Assembly (NCBI RefSeq): GCF_000515115.1
Contig: NZ_AZXF01000015.1
Location: 62,001 to 126,000 of the forward strand
Direction of reading: 5' to 3'
DNA from: Nocardiopsis sp. CNT312
GTDB taxonomy: Bacteria > Actinomycetota > Actinomycetes > Streptosporangiales > Streptosporangiaceae
Length of the DNA stretch: 64,000 nt
Part shown: in pieces, positions 1 to 9,061 of the stretch
How the letters are laid out: each line of letters starts with the position of its first letter
Position numbering within the stretch: the first letter of the stretch is position 1
Made by a program: the position numbers and the translations under genes
Notes under the pieces: generated by a model
What the model was told of the DNA's origin: nothing
The model's input: only the letters and a program-made list of their open reading frames with translations
The model's database searches: none

Positions 1-330
1 CCGGCCAAGACCCGGTGCAGACCCGAGGAGACCGAGGGCTGACGGGCCGGGGGCGACCAGCCACAGCGGCACGATCCGCACCGGGAAGGGCAGCTCCGCC
101 TCGAACAGGTGCTCACCCGAGGTGCTGGACACCTACCGGTACTCGCCGCCGGACAGCCGCAGCTCGATGAGGCGGGGCGTCCCCGGTCCGGCGTGATGAT
201 CCAGTACGAGGGGATGCCGAGCTTCGCGTGCTCCTGCCGCTTCGTGCGGTGGTCGCGCAGGGAGCTCCCGGGGGAGGCCACCTCCACCGCGAGCAGCGGC
301 GGGCGGACCAGCGGGCATGGGCCCGGGGCG
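1..330 (-). pseudogene. Uma2-family endonuclease relic (C-terminal part)
   Basis: Reading the minus strand gives a Uma2-like stretch: PPLLAVEVASPGSSLRDHRTK, then KLGIPSYWI, which matches the family pattern of a conserved Val-Glu-Val-x-Ser core and a Gly-Val/Ile-x-x-Tyr-Trp motif. Near positions 180-190 the frame must change by one base to continue into TPRLIELRLSGGEYR, and a TAG stop near 131-133 interrupts that frame before a family-like end (FEAELPFPVRIVPLWL). No N-terminal half is present: the dehydrogenase gene ends at 360. The 3' end may lie outside the window. Uma2 proteins are PD-(D/E)XK nuclease-fold proteins of mostly unknown role, very abundant in actinomycetes. One frameshift, one nonsense codon and a missing 5' half make this a decayed copy. 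Confidence 0.6.
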
Positions 331-359
331 CGGTCTCGCGCTGCCCCGGGCCGGGCCGC

Positions 360-2024
360 CTACAGCACGGCGGCGGCCGCCGCCCGTCCGGCGGTGCGGC
401 CGGAGAAGAGGCAGCCGCCCAGGAAGGTGCCCTCCAGCGCCCGGTAGCCGTGCATGCCGCCGCCGCCGAACCCGGCGACCTCCCCGGCCGCGTACAGGCC
501 CGGCAGCGGGCTGCCGTCCTCGCGCAGCACCCGCGCGTCCAGGTCGGTGTGCAGGCCGCCGAGCGTCTTGCGGGTGAGGATGTTCAGCCGCACCGCGATG
601 AGCGGCCCCGCCTTCGGGTCGAGGATCCTGTGCGGGGAGGCCACCCGGATCAGCTTGTCGCCCCGGTACCGGCGGGCACCGTGGACCGCGGTCACCTGGA
701 GGTCCTTGGTGAAGGGGTGGTCCATCTCCCGGTCGCGGGCCACCACCTCGCCGGTGACGGTGTCGGCGTCGAGCACCCCGTCGCCCGCCAGCTCCCGCAT
801 CCCGGCGATGAGGTCGGGCAGCTTGTCGGCGACGACGAAGTCCACACCCTTGTCCTTGAACGCCTCCACCGGACCGGTGGCGCCGGGCAGTACCCGTTTG
901 AGGAGGAGTTTGAGGTCCTTGCCGGTCAGGTCCGGGTTCTGCTCCGACCCCGACAGCGTGAACTCCTTCTCGATGATCTTCTGTGAGAGCACGAACCACG
1001 TGTACTCGTGGCCGCTGCACATGATGTGCTCCAGGGTGCCCATGGTGTCGAACCCGGGGAAGCAGGGCGCGGGCATGCGTCTGCCGGTGGCGTCCAGCCA
1101 CAGCGACGAGGGCCCCGGAAGGATGCGGATGCCGTGCCGGGCCCAGAGGGGGTTCCAGTTCTCGATGCCCTCGGTGTAGTGCCACATCCGGTCGGGGTTG
1201 ATGACGTGCCCGCCCGCCTTCTCCGTGATGCCGAGCATGCGCCCGTCCACGTGTTCGGGCACGCCCGAGAGCATCCTCTTCGGTGCCGTGCCCAGCCGCC
1301 GGGGCCAGTTCTCGCGCACCAGGTCGTGGTTGCCGCCGATCCCGCCGGAGGTCACGATGACCGCCTGTGCGGACAGTTCGAACTCGCCCGCGGAGTCCCG
1401 GTTGCTGGCCTGGCCGCGCAGGGCGCCGTCGGGGGCCAGGACCGTGCCCCGGACCCCGGTCGCGGCGCCGCCCAGCAGCACCAGTTCGTCGACGCGGTGG
1501 CGCAAGCGCAGCGAGACCAGGCCGCGCTCGGCCGCCTCGCGCACGCGGCGTTCGAAGGGGGCGAGGACGCCCGGCCCGGTGCCCCAGGTGATGTGGAAGC
1601 GGGGCACCGAGTTGCCGTGCCCGCCGGCCAGGTGCCCGCCGCGCTCGGCCCAGCCCACGATCGGGAAGAACCGCAGACCCTGGGCGCGCAGCCAGGAGCG
1701 CTTCTCCCCGGCGGCGAAGTCGACGTAGGCCTCGGCCCACCTGCGCGGCCAGGCGTCCTCGGGGCGGTCGAACCCGGCCGTGCCCATCCAGTCCTGGAGG
1801 GCCAGTTCTGCCGAGTCCCGCACACCCATGCGGCGCTGTTCGGGGGAGCCGACGAGGAAGAGCCCGCCGAACGACCAGAACGCCTGTCCGCCCAGCGACG
1901 CCTCGGACTCCTGGTCCAACAGGAGGACCCTCTTCCCGGCGTCGGCCAGTTCGGCGGTGGCGGCCAGGCCCGCCAGGCCCGCTCCGACCACGATCACGTC
2001 GGCCTCGTCGTCTGCCTTGCTCAT
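360..2024 (-). CDS. FAD-binding dehydrogenase (KstD/fumarate reductase flavoprotein type)
   Basis: A 554-residue FAD_binding_2 flavoprotein. The N-terminal dinucleotide fold is clear (VIVVGAGLAGLAATAEL, about residues 10-26, followed by an acidic residue at the end of strand two, LLLDQESE), and the C-terminal FAD contact GLYAAGEVAGFGGGGMHG is present near residues 505-525. Related enzymes are annotated as FAD-binding dehydrogenases related to 3-ketosteroid dehydrogenase; the substrate cannot be told from sequence. The start at 2024 is chosen because GAGGGGAA lies 8 bases upstream and the product then begins just before the Rossmann strand; an upstream in-frame extension to 2117 has no support. 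It is monocistronic and flanked by relic genes on both sides. Confidence 0.85.
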   Translation of the reverse strand: MSKADDEADVIVVGAGLAGLAATAELADAGKRVLLLDQESEASLGGQAFWSFGGLFLVGSPEQRRMGVRDSAELALQDWMGTAGFDRPEDAWPRRWAEAYVDFAAGEKRSWLRAQGLRFFPIVGWAERGGHLAGGHGNSVPRFHITWGTGPGVLAPFERRVREAAERGLVSLRLRHRVDELVLLGGAATGVRGTVLAPDGALRGQASNRDSAGEFELSAQAVIVTSGGIGGNHDLVRENWPRRLGTAPKRMLSGVPEHVDGRMLGITEKAGGHVINPDRMWHYTEGIENWNPLWARHGIRILPGPSSLWLDATGRRMPAPCFPGFDTMGTLEHIMCSGHEYTWFVLSQKIIEKEFTLSGSEQNPDLTGKDLKLLLKRVLPGATGPVEAFKDKGVDFVVADKLPDLIAGMRELAGDGVLDADTVTGEVVARDREMDHPFTKDLQVTAVHGARRYRGDKLIRVASPHRILDPKAGPLIAVRLNILTRKTLGGLHTDLDARVLREDGSPLPGLYAAGEVAGFGGGGMHGYRALEGTFLGGCLFSGRTAGRAAAAAVL

Positions 2025-2387
2025 CCGGTTGCTTCCCCTCTGTCGCCGTGCGCCATGACGACGACTGTGCTCCCTCCGGCACGGCACGGCAAGAGGCCTT
2101 CGTGCTCCGTGACACATCGTTTGTCAGTCGGTGATGGGAAATGCGCCATTCGGGAGGAAAACCACGGATTGCTCATAAATGGCCATGAGATCTGCTGGAA
2201 AGGCTCCCGCAGACGTCTTCTCCCCCGGCCGTCGCCCCCGGTTCGGTAGCGACGGTGGTCGGCCGCGCCGCGACCGCCTGCACCCGGCTCTTCCCGCTCG
2301 CCATGCGGCGCGTGAACACGGGCAGTGGCTCTCCCCGCCGGGGCCCGGGGGCCCACGCCCCCGGCCCGCCTCAACGCGCTTCGCCTC

Positions 2388-2922
2388 GTGAACGGGCTGC
2401 TGTCGGCCGGGGCGGCGCTGGCCCCCGTGGTCGCCGCCACCGGGTTCACCGCCACCGGGTTCACACCGGCCCAGGCCGGCCTGGGGGCAGCCCTCCCGCA
2501 ACGGCCTGTGGCGCTCCTCCTCCCCGGAGCGGCCCGGCCCGTCGGCGCGGGCCTCCCGGTGCTCGTGCAGATGATCGTGGCGGTTCTGGTCCCGTCCTCC
2601 GTGCCGCGCATCCAGCGCCCGGCCCTGGCCGAACGGCTGCTTACTCACGGCCGACCTCGGTTTTCCGCTCTGGGCGGTGCTGGGGTGCGTGGTGGCGCCG
2701 GAGGCCGTTCCGGCGCTCGCCCTGGGCAGGGAAGCGGCGGACCGGACCGCGGTCATCCCGGCCCTGGCCGCCTCCGGACACCTCTTCGTGGGAGGCCTGC
2801 CGGTCCTGCCCCTGCTGCTCTGGTCGTGCATCACGGCCGTCGGCCTCCAGCCCGTGTCCCTGCCGCGACGCGATCCGCGGACGGGGGCGACTGACCTGCT
2901 GCGGCGGGCCGAGCACCCCTGA
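2388..2922 (+). pseudogene. Possible frameshifted membrane-protein relic
   Basis: Two hydrophobic, coding-like segments lie in different + frames. The first (about 2388-2640) reads RLVNGLLSAGAALAPVVAAT and later AARPVGAGLPVLVQMIVAVL; the second (about 2650-2922) reads FPLWAVLGCVVAPEAVPALA and HLFVGGLPVLPLLLWSCITA. Together they would make a protein of about 175 residues with several membrane helices, but a frame change is needed near 2640-2655. I do not recognise the family. The position between a dehydrogenase and an alcohol dehydrogenase pseudogene fits local decay, but the reading could be chance in GC-rich DNA. Confidence 0.3.
2435..2464. repeat. Tandem 15-bp duplication
   Basis: The unit CGCCACCGGGTTCAC occurs twice in direct succession. 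It is inside the possible membrane-protein relic and adds five residues (ATGFT repeated) in that reading frame, so it would be frame-neutral. Confidence 0.8.
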
Positions 2923-2927
2923 GGACC

Positions 2928-3677
2928 TCAGGGGTCGAAGCGCACCAGCGACCGGCCTCCCCTGCCCCGGCGCATCCGCTCGAAGGCATCGGGCACGCCC
3001 TCAAGGGAGATCTCGTCGGTGATCATCGTCGCCAGGTCGAGTTCTCCCTTGCGCGCCAGGTCCGCCAGGACCGGCACGTCCCGTGCCGAGTCACTGGAGC
3101 CGTACACGCAGCCGCGGATCGTGCGCCCCTGGTGGAACAGCTCCAGGGCGTTGAACCGCACCTCGTCGTCCATCGCGCCGACCCCCACCACGGTGATCTG
3201 CCCGCCGCGGCGGGGTCGATCCCCTCGGGCAGCGGCACCAGGGCGCGCTCGGGGACGATGGTGGCCTCGGCGAAGGCGCCGGTGCTCAGACCCGGGTAGA
3301 CGGGTGTGCCGTCGGTCAACTGGGCGTAGGTGGCCGCGGCGCCGTCCATGGCGTGCTGGCACAGGTGCGGCTCGCCCTGCTCGCAGAACCAGCAGTTCCG
3401 GCAGGGCGGCGCCCAGTTGAGGACCACCTGTCGGCCCGGGGAGACCGAGGTGACGCCCTCGCCGACGGCCTCGACGGTTCCGGCGCCCTCGTGGCCGAGG
3501 ACGGCGGGCCAGGGCTGGGCCAGGGTGCCGTCGGACAGGGAGAGGTCGGAGTGGCACACCCCGGCCGCGGCGATGCGCACGCGTACCTGACCGGGGCCGG
3601 GGTCGGGCAGTACCAGGTCACGGATCTGAGGGGGTGCCAGTCTCGGCGAAGACGGCGGCCTTGACGGTCGTACTCAT
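2928..3677 (-). pseudogene. Zinc-dependent alcohol dehydrogenase, internally deleted
   Basis: The minus strand begins MSTTVKAAVFAETGTP at 3677 and then needs a frameshift near 3635 to continue into VRVRIAAAGVCHSDLSLSDG, the catalytic zinc Cys and the GroES-like domain (GHEGAGTVEAVGEGV). The structural-zinc cysteines are visible (CRNCWFCEQGEPHLC). After PLPEGIDPAAAG near 3210 the frame changes and the protein resumes only at ITVVGVGAMDDEVRFNALEL, the C-terminal part, ending at 2928. The whole central Rossmann segment with the NAD-binding glycine motif, roughly 130-150 residues, is absent. A full family member has about 360 residues; only about 240 codons remain. This is a non-functional remnant with two separate lesions. 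Confidence 0.85.
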
Positions 3678-3872
3678 GCGGGATCTCCAATCACGGGCTG
3701 TGGTGACACTAGCAATACCGTCTGGTCGGTCGGAATAGGGGCGTCTTGGTCGCCCTCACCGGCACGCTTTTTGATTCCTCCTCTTGGAAACGGCCTGACC
3801 TGGGTATCTCCCTTGCACTCACCTCCGTGCGCGGGTCCGCGCCGCGTACGGGGCACCCGAGCGGGAGGTCCC

Positions 3873-4688
3873 ATGGCGCCACACGTACCCGGGCGGCGGC
3901 ACTACCTGATGTGCCGGCCCACCCACTTCGCCGTCGAGTACGCCATCAACCCCTGGATGGACCCCGGCGCGGGCGTCGACCGCGGCCGGGCGATCGCCCA
4001 GTGGGAGAACCTGCGCGCCCTCTACCTGGAGCTGGGCCACCGGGTGAGCCTGATCGAACCCATCGAGGGCCTGCCCGACATGGTCTTCGCGGCCAACGGC
4101 GCCCTGGCCGTGGACGGACGGGTCTACGGGGCGCGGTTCGCCAGCGCCGAACGCACCCCCGAGGGGCCCGCCTACCTCGACTGGTTCCGTGCCCGGGGGC
4201 CGGTCGAGACGCACGAGCCCAAGTACGTCAACGAGGGCGAGGGCGACTTCACCGTCCTCGACGACGTGGTGCTGGCCGCCACGGGCTTCCGGACCGAGGC
4301 CGCCGCCCACCAGGAGGCGGAGCGCTTCCTGGGCCGCCCCGTGGTCACACTCCAGTTGACCGACCCGCGCTTCTACCACCTGGACACCGCGCTGTTCGCG
4401 CTCTCGGGGAGCCGGGTGGCCTACTACCCCGGCGCCTTCTCCGAGGGCAGCCGCAGGGTCCTGCGCTCCCTGTACCCCGACGCCCTCCTGGCCACGGAGG
4501 AGGACGCCGCGGTGCTCGGCCTCAACGCGGTGAGCGACGGTCGCGACGTCGTGATCGCCGCGGAGGCCACCGCGCTCGCCCGCCGGCTGCGGGGACTCGG
4601 CTACAGGGTGCACCCCGTGGAGCTGGACGAGCTGCGCAAGGCAGGGGGAGGGGCCAAGTGCTGCACTCTGGAACTGCGCGGGTTGTGA
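3873..4688 (+). CDS. ddaH: Dimethylarginine dimethylaminohydrolase / amidinotransferase-fold enzyme
   Basis: A 271-residue pentein-fold hydrolase expected to convert N-omega-methylated arginines to citrulline and methylamines in the cytoplasm. Family landmarks are MVFAANGA (about 70), EGEGDF (about 115), DTALF (about 170) and the C-terminal catalytic cysteine in GGGAKCCTLEL, where C263 fits the Gly-rich-x-x-Cys-x-Thr pattern. Start 3873 has GGGAGG four bases upstream; an in-frame upstream ATG at 3771 would add 34 residues of no family character. A TetR-type regulator follows 188 bp downstream on the same strand. Related actinobacterial proteins are also annotated generically as amidinotransferases, so the exact substrate is inferred from family. 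Confidence 0.8.
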   Translation: MAPHVPGRRHYLMCRPTHFAVEYAINPWMDPGAGVDRGRAIAQWENLRALYLELGHRVSLIEPIEGLPDMVFAANGALAVDGRVYGARFASAERTPEGPAYLDWFRARGPVETHEPKYVNEGEGDFTVLDDVVLAATGFRTEAAAHQEAERFLGRPVVTLQLTDPRFYHLDTALFALSGSRVAYYPGAFSEGSRRVLRSLYPDALLATEEDAAVLGLNAVSDGRDVVIAAEATALARRLRGLGYRVHPVELDELRKAGGGAKCCTLELRGL

Positions 4689-4876
4689 TCGGACCCGGCC
4701 ATATTTCAGGCGAATCCGTGTTCGATAATCCGGCTCCGTAGTGGCATGGATGTGGGAAATGACACGTTGAGTCAGGGTGAACCCACAGGTGGTCACAGCT
4801 CAGGCCCGGTTCGTCCGTCCACTTCGGGGCTTTCGTCCTGATAGGCGGGTCTTGTAGCGGTCATAGGCTGGGAAAA

Positions 4877-5512
4877 GTGAAGACCAAACACCGTCGGCTC
4901 CCGCGCCATGTCCGGGAGCAGCAGATGATCGACGCCGCCGTCGCGGCCTTCTCCAGGGGGGACTACCACTCCGTGCGGGTGGAGGAGATCGCCGAGGCCG
5001 CCGGGAGCTCCAAACCCACCGTGTACCACTACCTGGGTTCGAAGGAGGGCGTCTTCGTCGCGTGCGTGCGCCGCGAGACCGACCGGCTCGTCGGCGCGAT
5101 CCGCGGCGCGGTCCGCGACCCCGCGGCCCCCGCCGAGGAGGACCCCCTCCTCCGGGGCATGCGGGCCTTCTTCGTCTTCGTCACCGCCAACCGCGACAGT
5201 TGGACGGTGCTCTACCGCCGCGCCTCGGCCCAGACCGGCTCGCTCGCCCGCGAGGCCGACCGCGCCCGCGAGCGGGTGATCGCCGAGGTCGCCGGCCTGG
5301 TCGCCGAGTACACCCGTGCCGAGGGCGGAGCCGGATGCCGCCTGGAGGACAAGGACGCCCGGCTGCTGGCGCGCATCGCGGTCAGCACTGCCGACGCCTA
5401 CACGGACTGGCTCCTGGAGCACCCGGAGGAGAGCCCCGAGTCCACCGCCGGGATCGTCACCGAACTCACCCGCTCCCACCTGCGCTCCCGGAAGACGGTG
5501 GCCGCCGGCTGA
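4877..5512 (+). CDS. TetR/AcrR family transcriptional regulator
   Basis: A 211-residue TetR regulator. The N-terminal helix-turn-helix is typical: REQQMIDAAVAAF, then VRVEEIAEAAGSSKPTVYHYLGSKEGVF (about residues 13-62). The C-terminal ligand domain is mostly helical, with a tryptophan-containing helix (DSWTVLYRRAS). The start is GTG at 4877; a GGGAAAA stretch lies just upstream as a weak ribosome site. No efflux or catabolic gene is next to it, so its target is open; it could act on the upstream dimethylargininase gene or on itself. Confidence 0.85.
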   Translation: MKTKHRRLPRHVREQQMIDAAVAAFSRGDYHSVRVEEIAEAAGSSKPTVYHYLGSKEGVFVACVRRETDRLVGAIRGAVRDPAAPAEEDPLLRGMRAFFVFVTANRDSWTVLYRRASAQTGSLAREADRARERVIAEVAGLVAEYTRAEGGAGCRLEDKDARLLARIAVSTADAYTDWLLEHPEESPESTAGIVTELTRSHLRSRKTVAAG

Positions 5513-5741
5513 CCGCTCCCACCGCGCGCCGGGAGCGCCGTGGCGCACTGCCGAGGTGCGCGGTAGAACGGAACGAGGGCCGGTGTTTTCCGGCGGCCTC
5601 GTGGCAGTGAAGCGAACACAACGGCGGCATTGACCCCAATCGACGTCTGAACCGTGCGCCTTTCCCTGTTCCGCATCCGGAAGCGGGGCGGGACGCTGGA
5701 CACTGGTGCACTCCGCAACGCACATGAACACTGGGGTTCAC

Positions 5742-7067
5742 ATGTCGTTTTCCTCCCTGGACACGGCCCTCGCTGCCGGGGCCAACGCCCGAGAGCATGC
5801 CAGGCTGCTGCGCCGCATCCACGAGGCGTCGCTCAGCGGCCGATCGGCGCCCGTCCCGCCGCGCCCGGTCATCGAGGACTCCTGGCAGCGGACACGGCGC
5901 AGCGGAATCGACCCCGACCGCCTCCCCGCCCCCCGCGTGGTCGCCCCCGACGAGCTGTACCGGCGCAGGGCGTCCTCCCCCCTGGCCGAGGTGCTCCCCC
6001 TCATCCGCCACTCGCTGCTGCCGGTGGCTGAACAGGCCGAGCACATCATGGTCGTCACCGACACGGCGGGCCAAGTGCTGTGGCGGGAGGGCGCGCGGCG
6101 CCCGCGGCAGATCTGCGACCGCGTCGGGCTCGTGGAGGGCGCCTTCTGGAACGAGCGCAGCACCGGCACCAACGCCATCGGCACCGCCCTGGCCGTGGGG
6201 CGGCCGGTCCAGGTGTACTCGGCCGAGCACTACCTGCGGAGCCTGCACCCCCTCACCTGCGCCTGCGCACCCATCCGCGACCCCCGTGACGGCCGTCTGC
6301 TCGGCGCCATCGACGCCACCGGACCGGTCTCCACCATCCACCCCTCCACCCTGGCCCTGGTCTCGGCCGTCGCCCGCCTCGCCGAAGCGCACCTGCAGAG
6401 CGTGCACCACGTCCACCTGGAGCGGCTGCGCTCGGTGGCGGCCCCCCTGCTGGCGAAGCTGGGAGAGCCCTCCCTGGTCGTGGACTCCGCCGGGTGGACG
6501 GCCGCCGCGGTGCGGACCGGGTCCGTGCGCCGTGTCGCACTACCGGAGAGAGCCGAACCCGGCACCGTCTGGATCCCGGAACTGGGCCGGTGCGTGCTGG
6601 AGCCCCTGCCCGGCGGCTGGCTCGTGCGGCTGCGCTCCCCGGGCGAGGACGGAGGCGCCACCAGCCTCACCCTGGACCTGTCCCGTGCAGCTGAGCCCGT
6701 GGTCAGGGTCTCGGGGCCCACGGGGGAGTGGTCGCACCGGCTCACCCCCCGCCACGCCGAACTCCTCCTGCTCCTGGCCGCAGCCAGGGAGGGGCGCACG
6801 GCGGCGGAGCTGTCCCAGGACGTCTTCGGAACGGCGGGCAGCGCGGTGACGGTGCGCGCCGAACTCTCCCGCCTGCGCAAACACCTGGGCGGGGTCCTGT
6901 GCAACCGCCCCTACCGGTTCAGCGGCGAGGTCCGGGTGGGTGTCGAGTGGCCGAGGGAGGCCGCCAACCTCCTGCCCGCCTCCCTCGCCCCCGGAGTGCG
7001 GGCGCTGCGCACGCGGGTTCCCGAGCACACCGACCCCCTCTCCCTCGGTGACCTGTGCGCAACCTAG
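5742..7067 (+). CDS. GAF-domain transcriptional regulator (AcoR-like sensor part)
   Basis: About 441 residues. The N-terminus contains VIEDSWQRTRRSGIDPDRL, typical of AcoR-type activators, followed by a GAF-like sensor region with WNERSTGTNAIGTALAVGRP and HPLTCACAPIRDPRDGRLLGAID (about residues 120-205). The sigma-54 AAA+ domain of true AcoR is missing; instead the C-terminal third ends with a winged-helix-like segment (LTPRHAELLLLLAAAREGRT through LSRLRKHLGG). Actinobacteria often carry this AAA-less form as a regulator of aldehyde or alcohol oxidation genes. Start 5742 is preceded by GGGG at 6 bases; in-frame ATGs at 5706 and 5724 are alternatives. Confidence 0.75.
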   Translation: MSFSSLDTALAAGANAREHARLLRRIHEASLSGRSAPVPPRPVIEDSWQRTRRSGIDPDRLPAPRVVAPDELYRRRASSPLAEVLPLIRHSLLPVAEQAEHIMVVTDTAGQVLWREGARRPRQICDRVGLVEGAFWNERSTGTNAIGTALAVGRPVQVYSAEHYLRSLHPLTCACAPIRDPRDGRLLGAIDATGPVSTIHPSTLALVSAVARLAEAHLQSVHHVHLERLRSVAAPLLAKLGEPSLVVDSAGWTAAAVRTGSVRRVALPERAEPGTVWIPELGRCVLEPLPGGWLVRLRSPGEDGGATSLTLDLSRAAEPVVRVSGPTGEWSHRLTPRHAELLLLLAAAREGRTAAELSQDVFGTAGSAVTVRAELSRLRKHLGGVLCNRPYRFSGEVRVGVEWPREAANLLPASLAPGVRALRTRVPEHTDPLSLGDLCAT

Positions 7068-7710
7068 TGCAACCGTTGCCGTCTCCGGTCCCATGGTGTG
7101 GACTGCTCGTGCACGGCCCGGCAGGCCGGAGCGGGGGGCGGCACCGGATCGGGAGAGGGCCCGGTGCCGACGCTTCGGCGATGGTCGCGCTCATGAACTC
7201 TCGGCGTCAAGAGGGGAACCGAGGGAGGGGAGAGCGCGCAGCCGGGCCCGGGCGGTCCAGAGCGGGGGAGCTCTCTGCGGCCGCCGGCCCGCGGTGCGCC
7301 CCGGGGTCCGCCCCCGGGGCGCACCGCCGTGCGCTCCGGGCACTGAGGGGGAAAGAATCCGTGCTGCTTCCGCCATCACGGGTGGGGTGCGGGCACCCTC
7401 GCGGGTATCCCCTCCGGACCGGGCCGCGCACGGGGGGTGACGGACGCGGCGGCCCGTACGGGCGTGGTGAACAGCACGCAGACACGGAACGGCTGTACGG
7501 CTCCCACCGCACTCGGCTACACTCACTCCATTTACCGAACCGTGTTCGCCCACGGTCCGGCCGACCCCGCAGAGGGACGTCCCGGCACCGCACCGCCGCT
7601 CCCCTGTGAACCAGGAGGTCGTGCACGGCGTCGAACCCGGGACCGCGACGGGTCCGCTTCCTTCGCACCGTGCACCGCCCGACAGACCGTCCTTCACCCG
7701 GAGGTGGACC
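7068..7710. other. Intergenic region without a recognisable gene
   Basis: No reading frame here has family-like content on either strand. It holds a very strong hairpin at 7291-7327 (listed separately) and, closer to the aminotransferase, a lower-GC stretch around 7500-7560 that probably carries its promoter. No clear -35/-10 pair could be assigned. Confidence 0.5.
7291..7327. terminator. Strong hairpin, likely terminator
   Basis: Perfect 16-bp arms (GCGGTGCGCCCCGGGG and its complement) around a 5-base loop, 223 bp after the GAF regulator stop. There is no T-tract, which is common for actinobacterial terminators. It could alternatively be a structural element in a transcript leader. Confidence 0.5.
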
Positions 7711-9033
7711 GTGTCCGCTGACCACCGAGAGCAGCAGCCCGGCCAACAGGGCTCGCGTATCGACCCCTACGTCGGCCGCTACGCACACCGAGCACAGGGC
7801 ATGGTCGCCTCCGAGGTCCGGGCACTGTTCGCCGTGGCCTCCCGGCCCGAGGTCGTCTCCCTGGCGGGGGGCATGCCCAACGTCGGCGCGCTCCCGCTCG
7901 ACCAGATCAGCGAACTCATCCGCGACGTCGTCGCCGAGGAGGGCCCCACCGCCCTCCAGTACGGTTCCGCGCAGGGCGACCCCGCCCTGCGCGAACTCTT
8001 GTGCGACTACATGACGCAGGAGGGGGTCGACGCCAGCCCCGACGACGTCATCGTCACCGTCGGCTCCCAGCAGGCGCTCGACCTCATCACCCGGGTCTTC
8101 GTCGACCCGGGCGACGTCGTCCTGTGCGAGGGCCCCACCTACGTCACCGCCATCAACACCTTCGCCGCCTTCCAGGCCGACATCCGGCACGTGAGCATGG
8201 ACGAGCAGGGCGTGGTGCCCGAGGAGCTCGACGAGGCGCTCACCCGCGCCGCGCGCGAGGGCCGCCGCGTCAAGTTCTTCTACACCGTCCCCAACTTCCA
8301 CAACCCCGGCGGCATCACCATGAGCGGGCAGCGGCGCGCCCGCGTGATCGAGGTCTGCGAGCGCCACGACGTGCTCATCGTCGAGGACAACCCCTACGGG
8401 CTGCTGCGCTACGAGGGCGAGGCCGAGGCCACCCTGTACTCGCAGGGCTCCGGCAACGTCATCTACCTCGGCTCGCTGTCCAAGACCCTGTCCCCGGGCC
8501 TGCGCATCGGCTGGGCCCTGGCCCCGGCGCCCGTACGCGCCAAACTCGTCCTGGCCGCCGAGTCGGCGATGCTCAGCCACTCCATGTTCAACCAGCTCGT
8601 CGTCCGCCGGTACCTGAAGACCTTCCCCTGGCGCGAGCAGATCAAGGTCTTCAACGCCATGTACGGCGAGCGCCGCGACGCCATGCTCAGCGCCCTGGAG
8701 GCGATGATGCCCCAGGGGTGCACCTGGACCCGGCCCCAGGGCGGCTTCTTCGTGTGGGCCACCATGCCCGAGGGCATCGACGTCAAGGCCATGCAGCCCC
8801 GCGCGCTCGCCGAGCGCGTTGCCTATGTCCCCGGTACCGGCTTCTACGCCGACGACCGCGGCCGCTCCGACATGCGGCTGAGCTTCTGCTTCCCCGCCCC
8901 CGAGGAGATCCGCGAGGGCGTGCGGCGCCTGTCCGGCGTCGTCGAGAACGAACTCGACCTGCGTGATACGTTCGGCTCCACTCTGGTCCCGCCCACAGCG
9001 GGCAGCCAGGCCCCCGCCCCCGACCTGTCCTGA
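7711..9033 (+). CDS. PLP-dependent aminotransferase (class I/II, 2-aminoadipate/MocR-core type)
   Basis: A 440-residue cytoplasmic fold-type I aminotransferase. The PLP lysine lies in GSLSKTLSPGLRIGW (about residue 258), and other cofactor contacts are visible: QYGSAQGDPALREL, the VTVGSQQALDL loop, TVPNFHNPGG (Asn) and VEDNPYG (Asp). The closest general families are LysN-like 2-aminoadipate transaminases and promiscuous aromatic/branched-chain aminotransferases; the amino-acid substrate is not determinable here. Start GTG 7711 has GGAGGT seven bases upstream. The gene ends 28 bp before a D-Ala-D-Ala ligase gene and the two are probably co-transcribed. Confidence 0.85.
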   Translation: MSADHREQQPGQQGSRIDPYVGRYAHRAQGMVASEVRALFAVASRPEVVSLAGGMPNVGALPLDQISELIRDVVAEEGPTALQYGSAQGDPALRELLCDYMTQEGVDASPDDVIVTVGSQQALDLITRVFVDPGDVVLCEGPTYVTAINTFAAFQADIRHVSMDEQGVVPEELDEALTRAAREGRRVKFFYTVPNFHNPGGITMSGQRRARVIEVCERHDVLIVEDNPYGLLRYEGEAEATLYSQGSGNVIYLGSLSKTLSPGLRIGWALAPAPVRAKLVLAAESAMLSHSMFNQLVVRRYLKTFPWREQIKVFNAMYGERRDAMLSALEAMMPQGCTWTRPQGGFFVWATMPEGIDVKAMQPRALAERVAYVPGTGFYADDRGRSDMRLSFCFPAPEEIREGVRRLSGVVENELDLRDTFGSTLVPPTAGSQAPAPDLS

Positions 9034-9061
9034 CACCCCGCCCGTCAGGGAAGCCGACACC

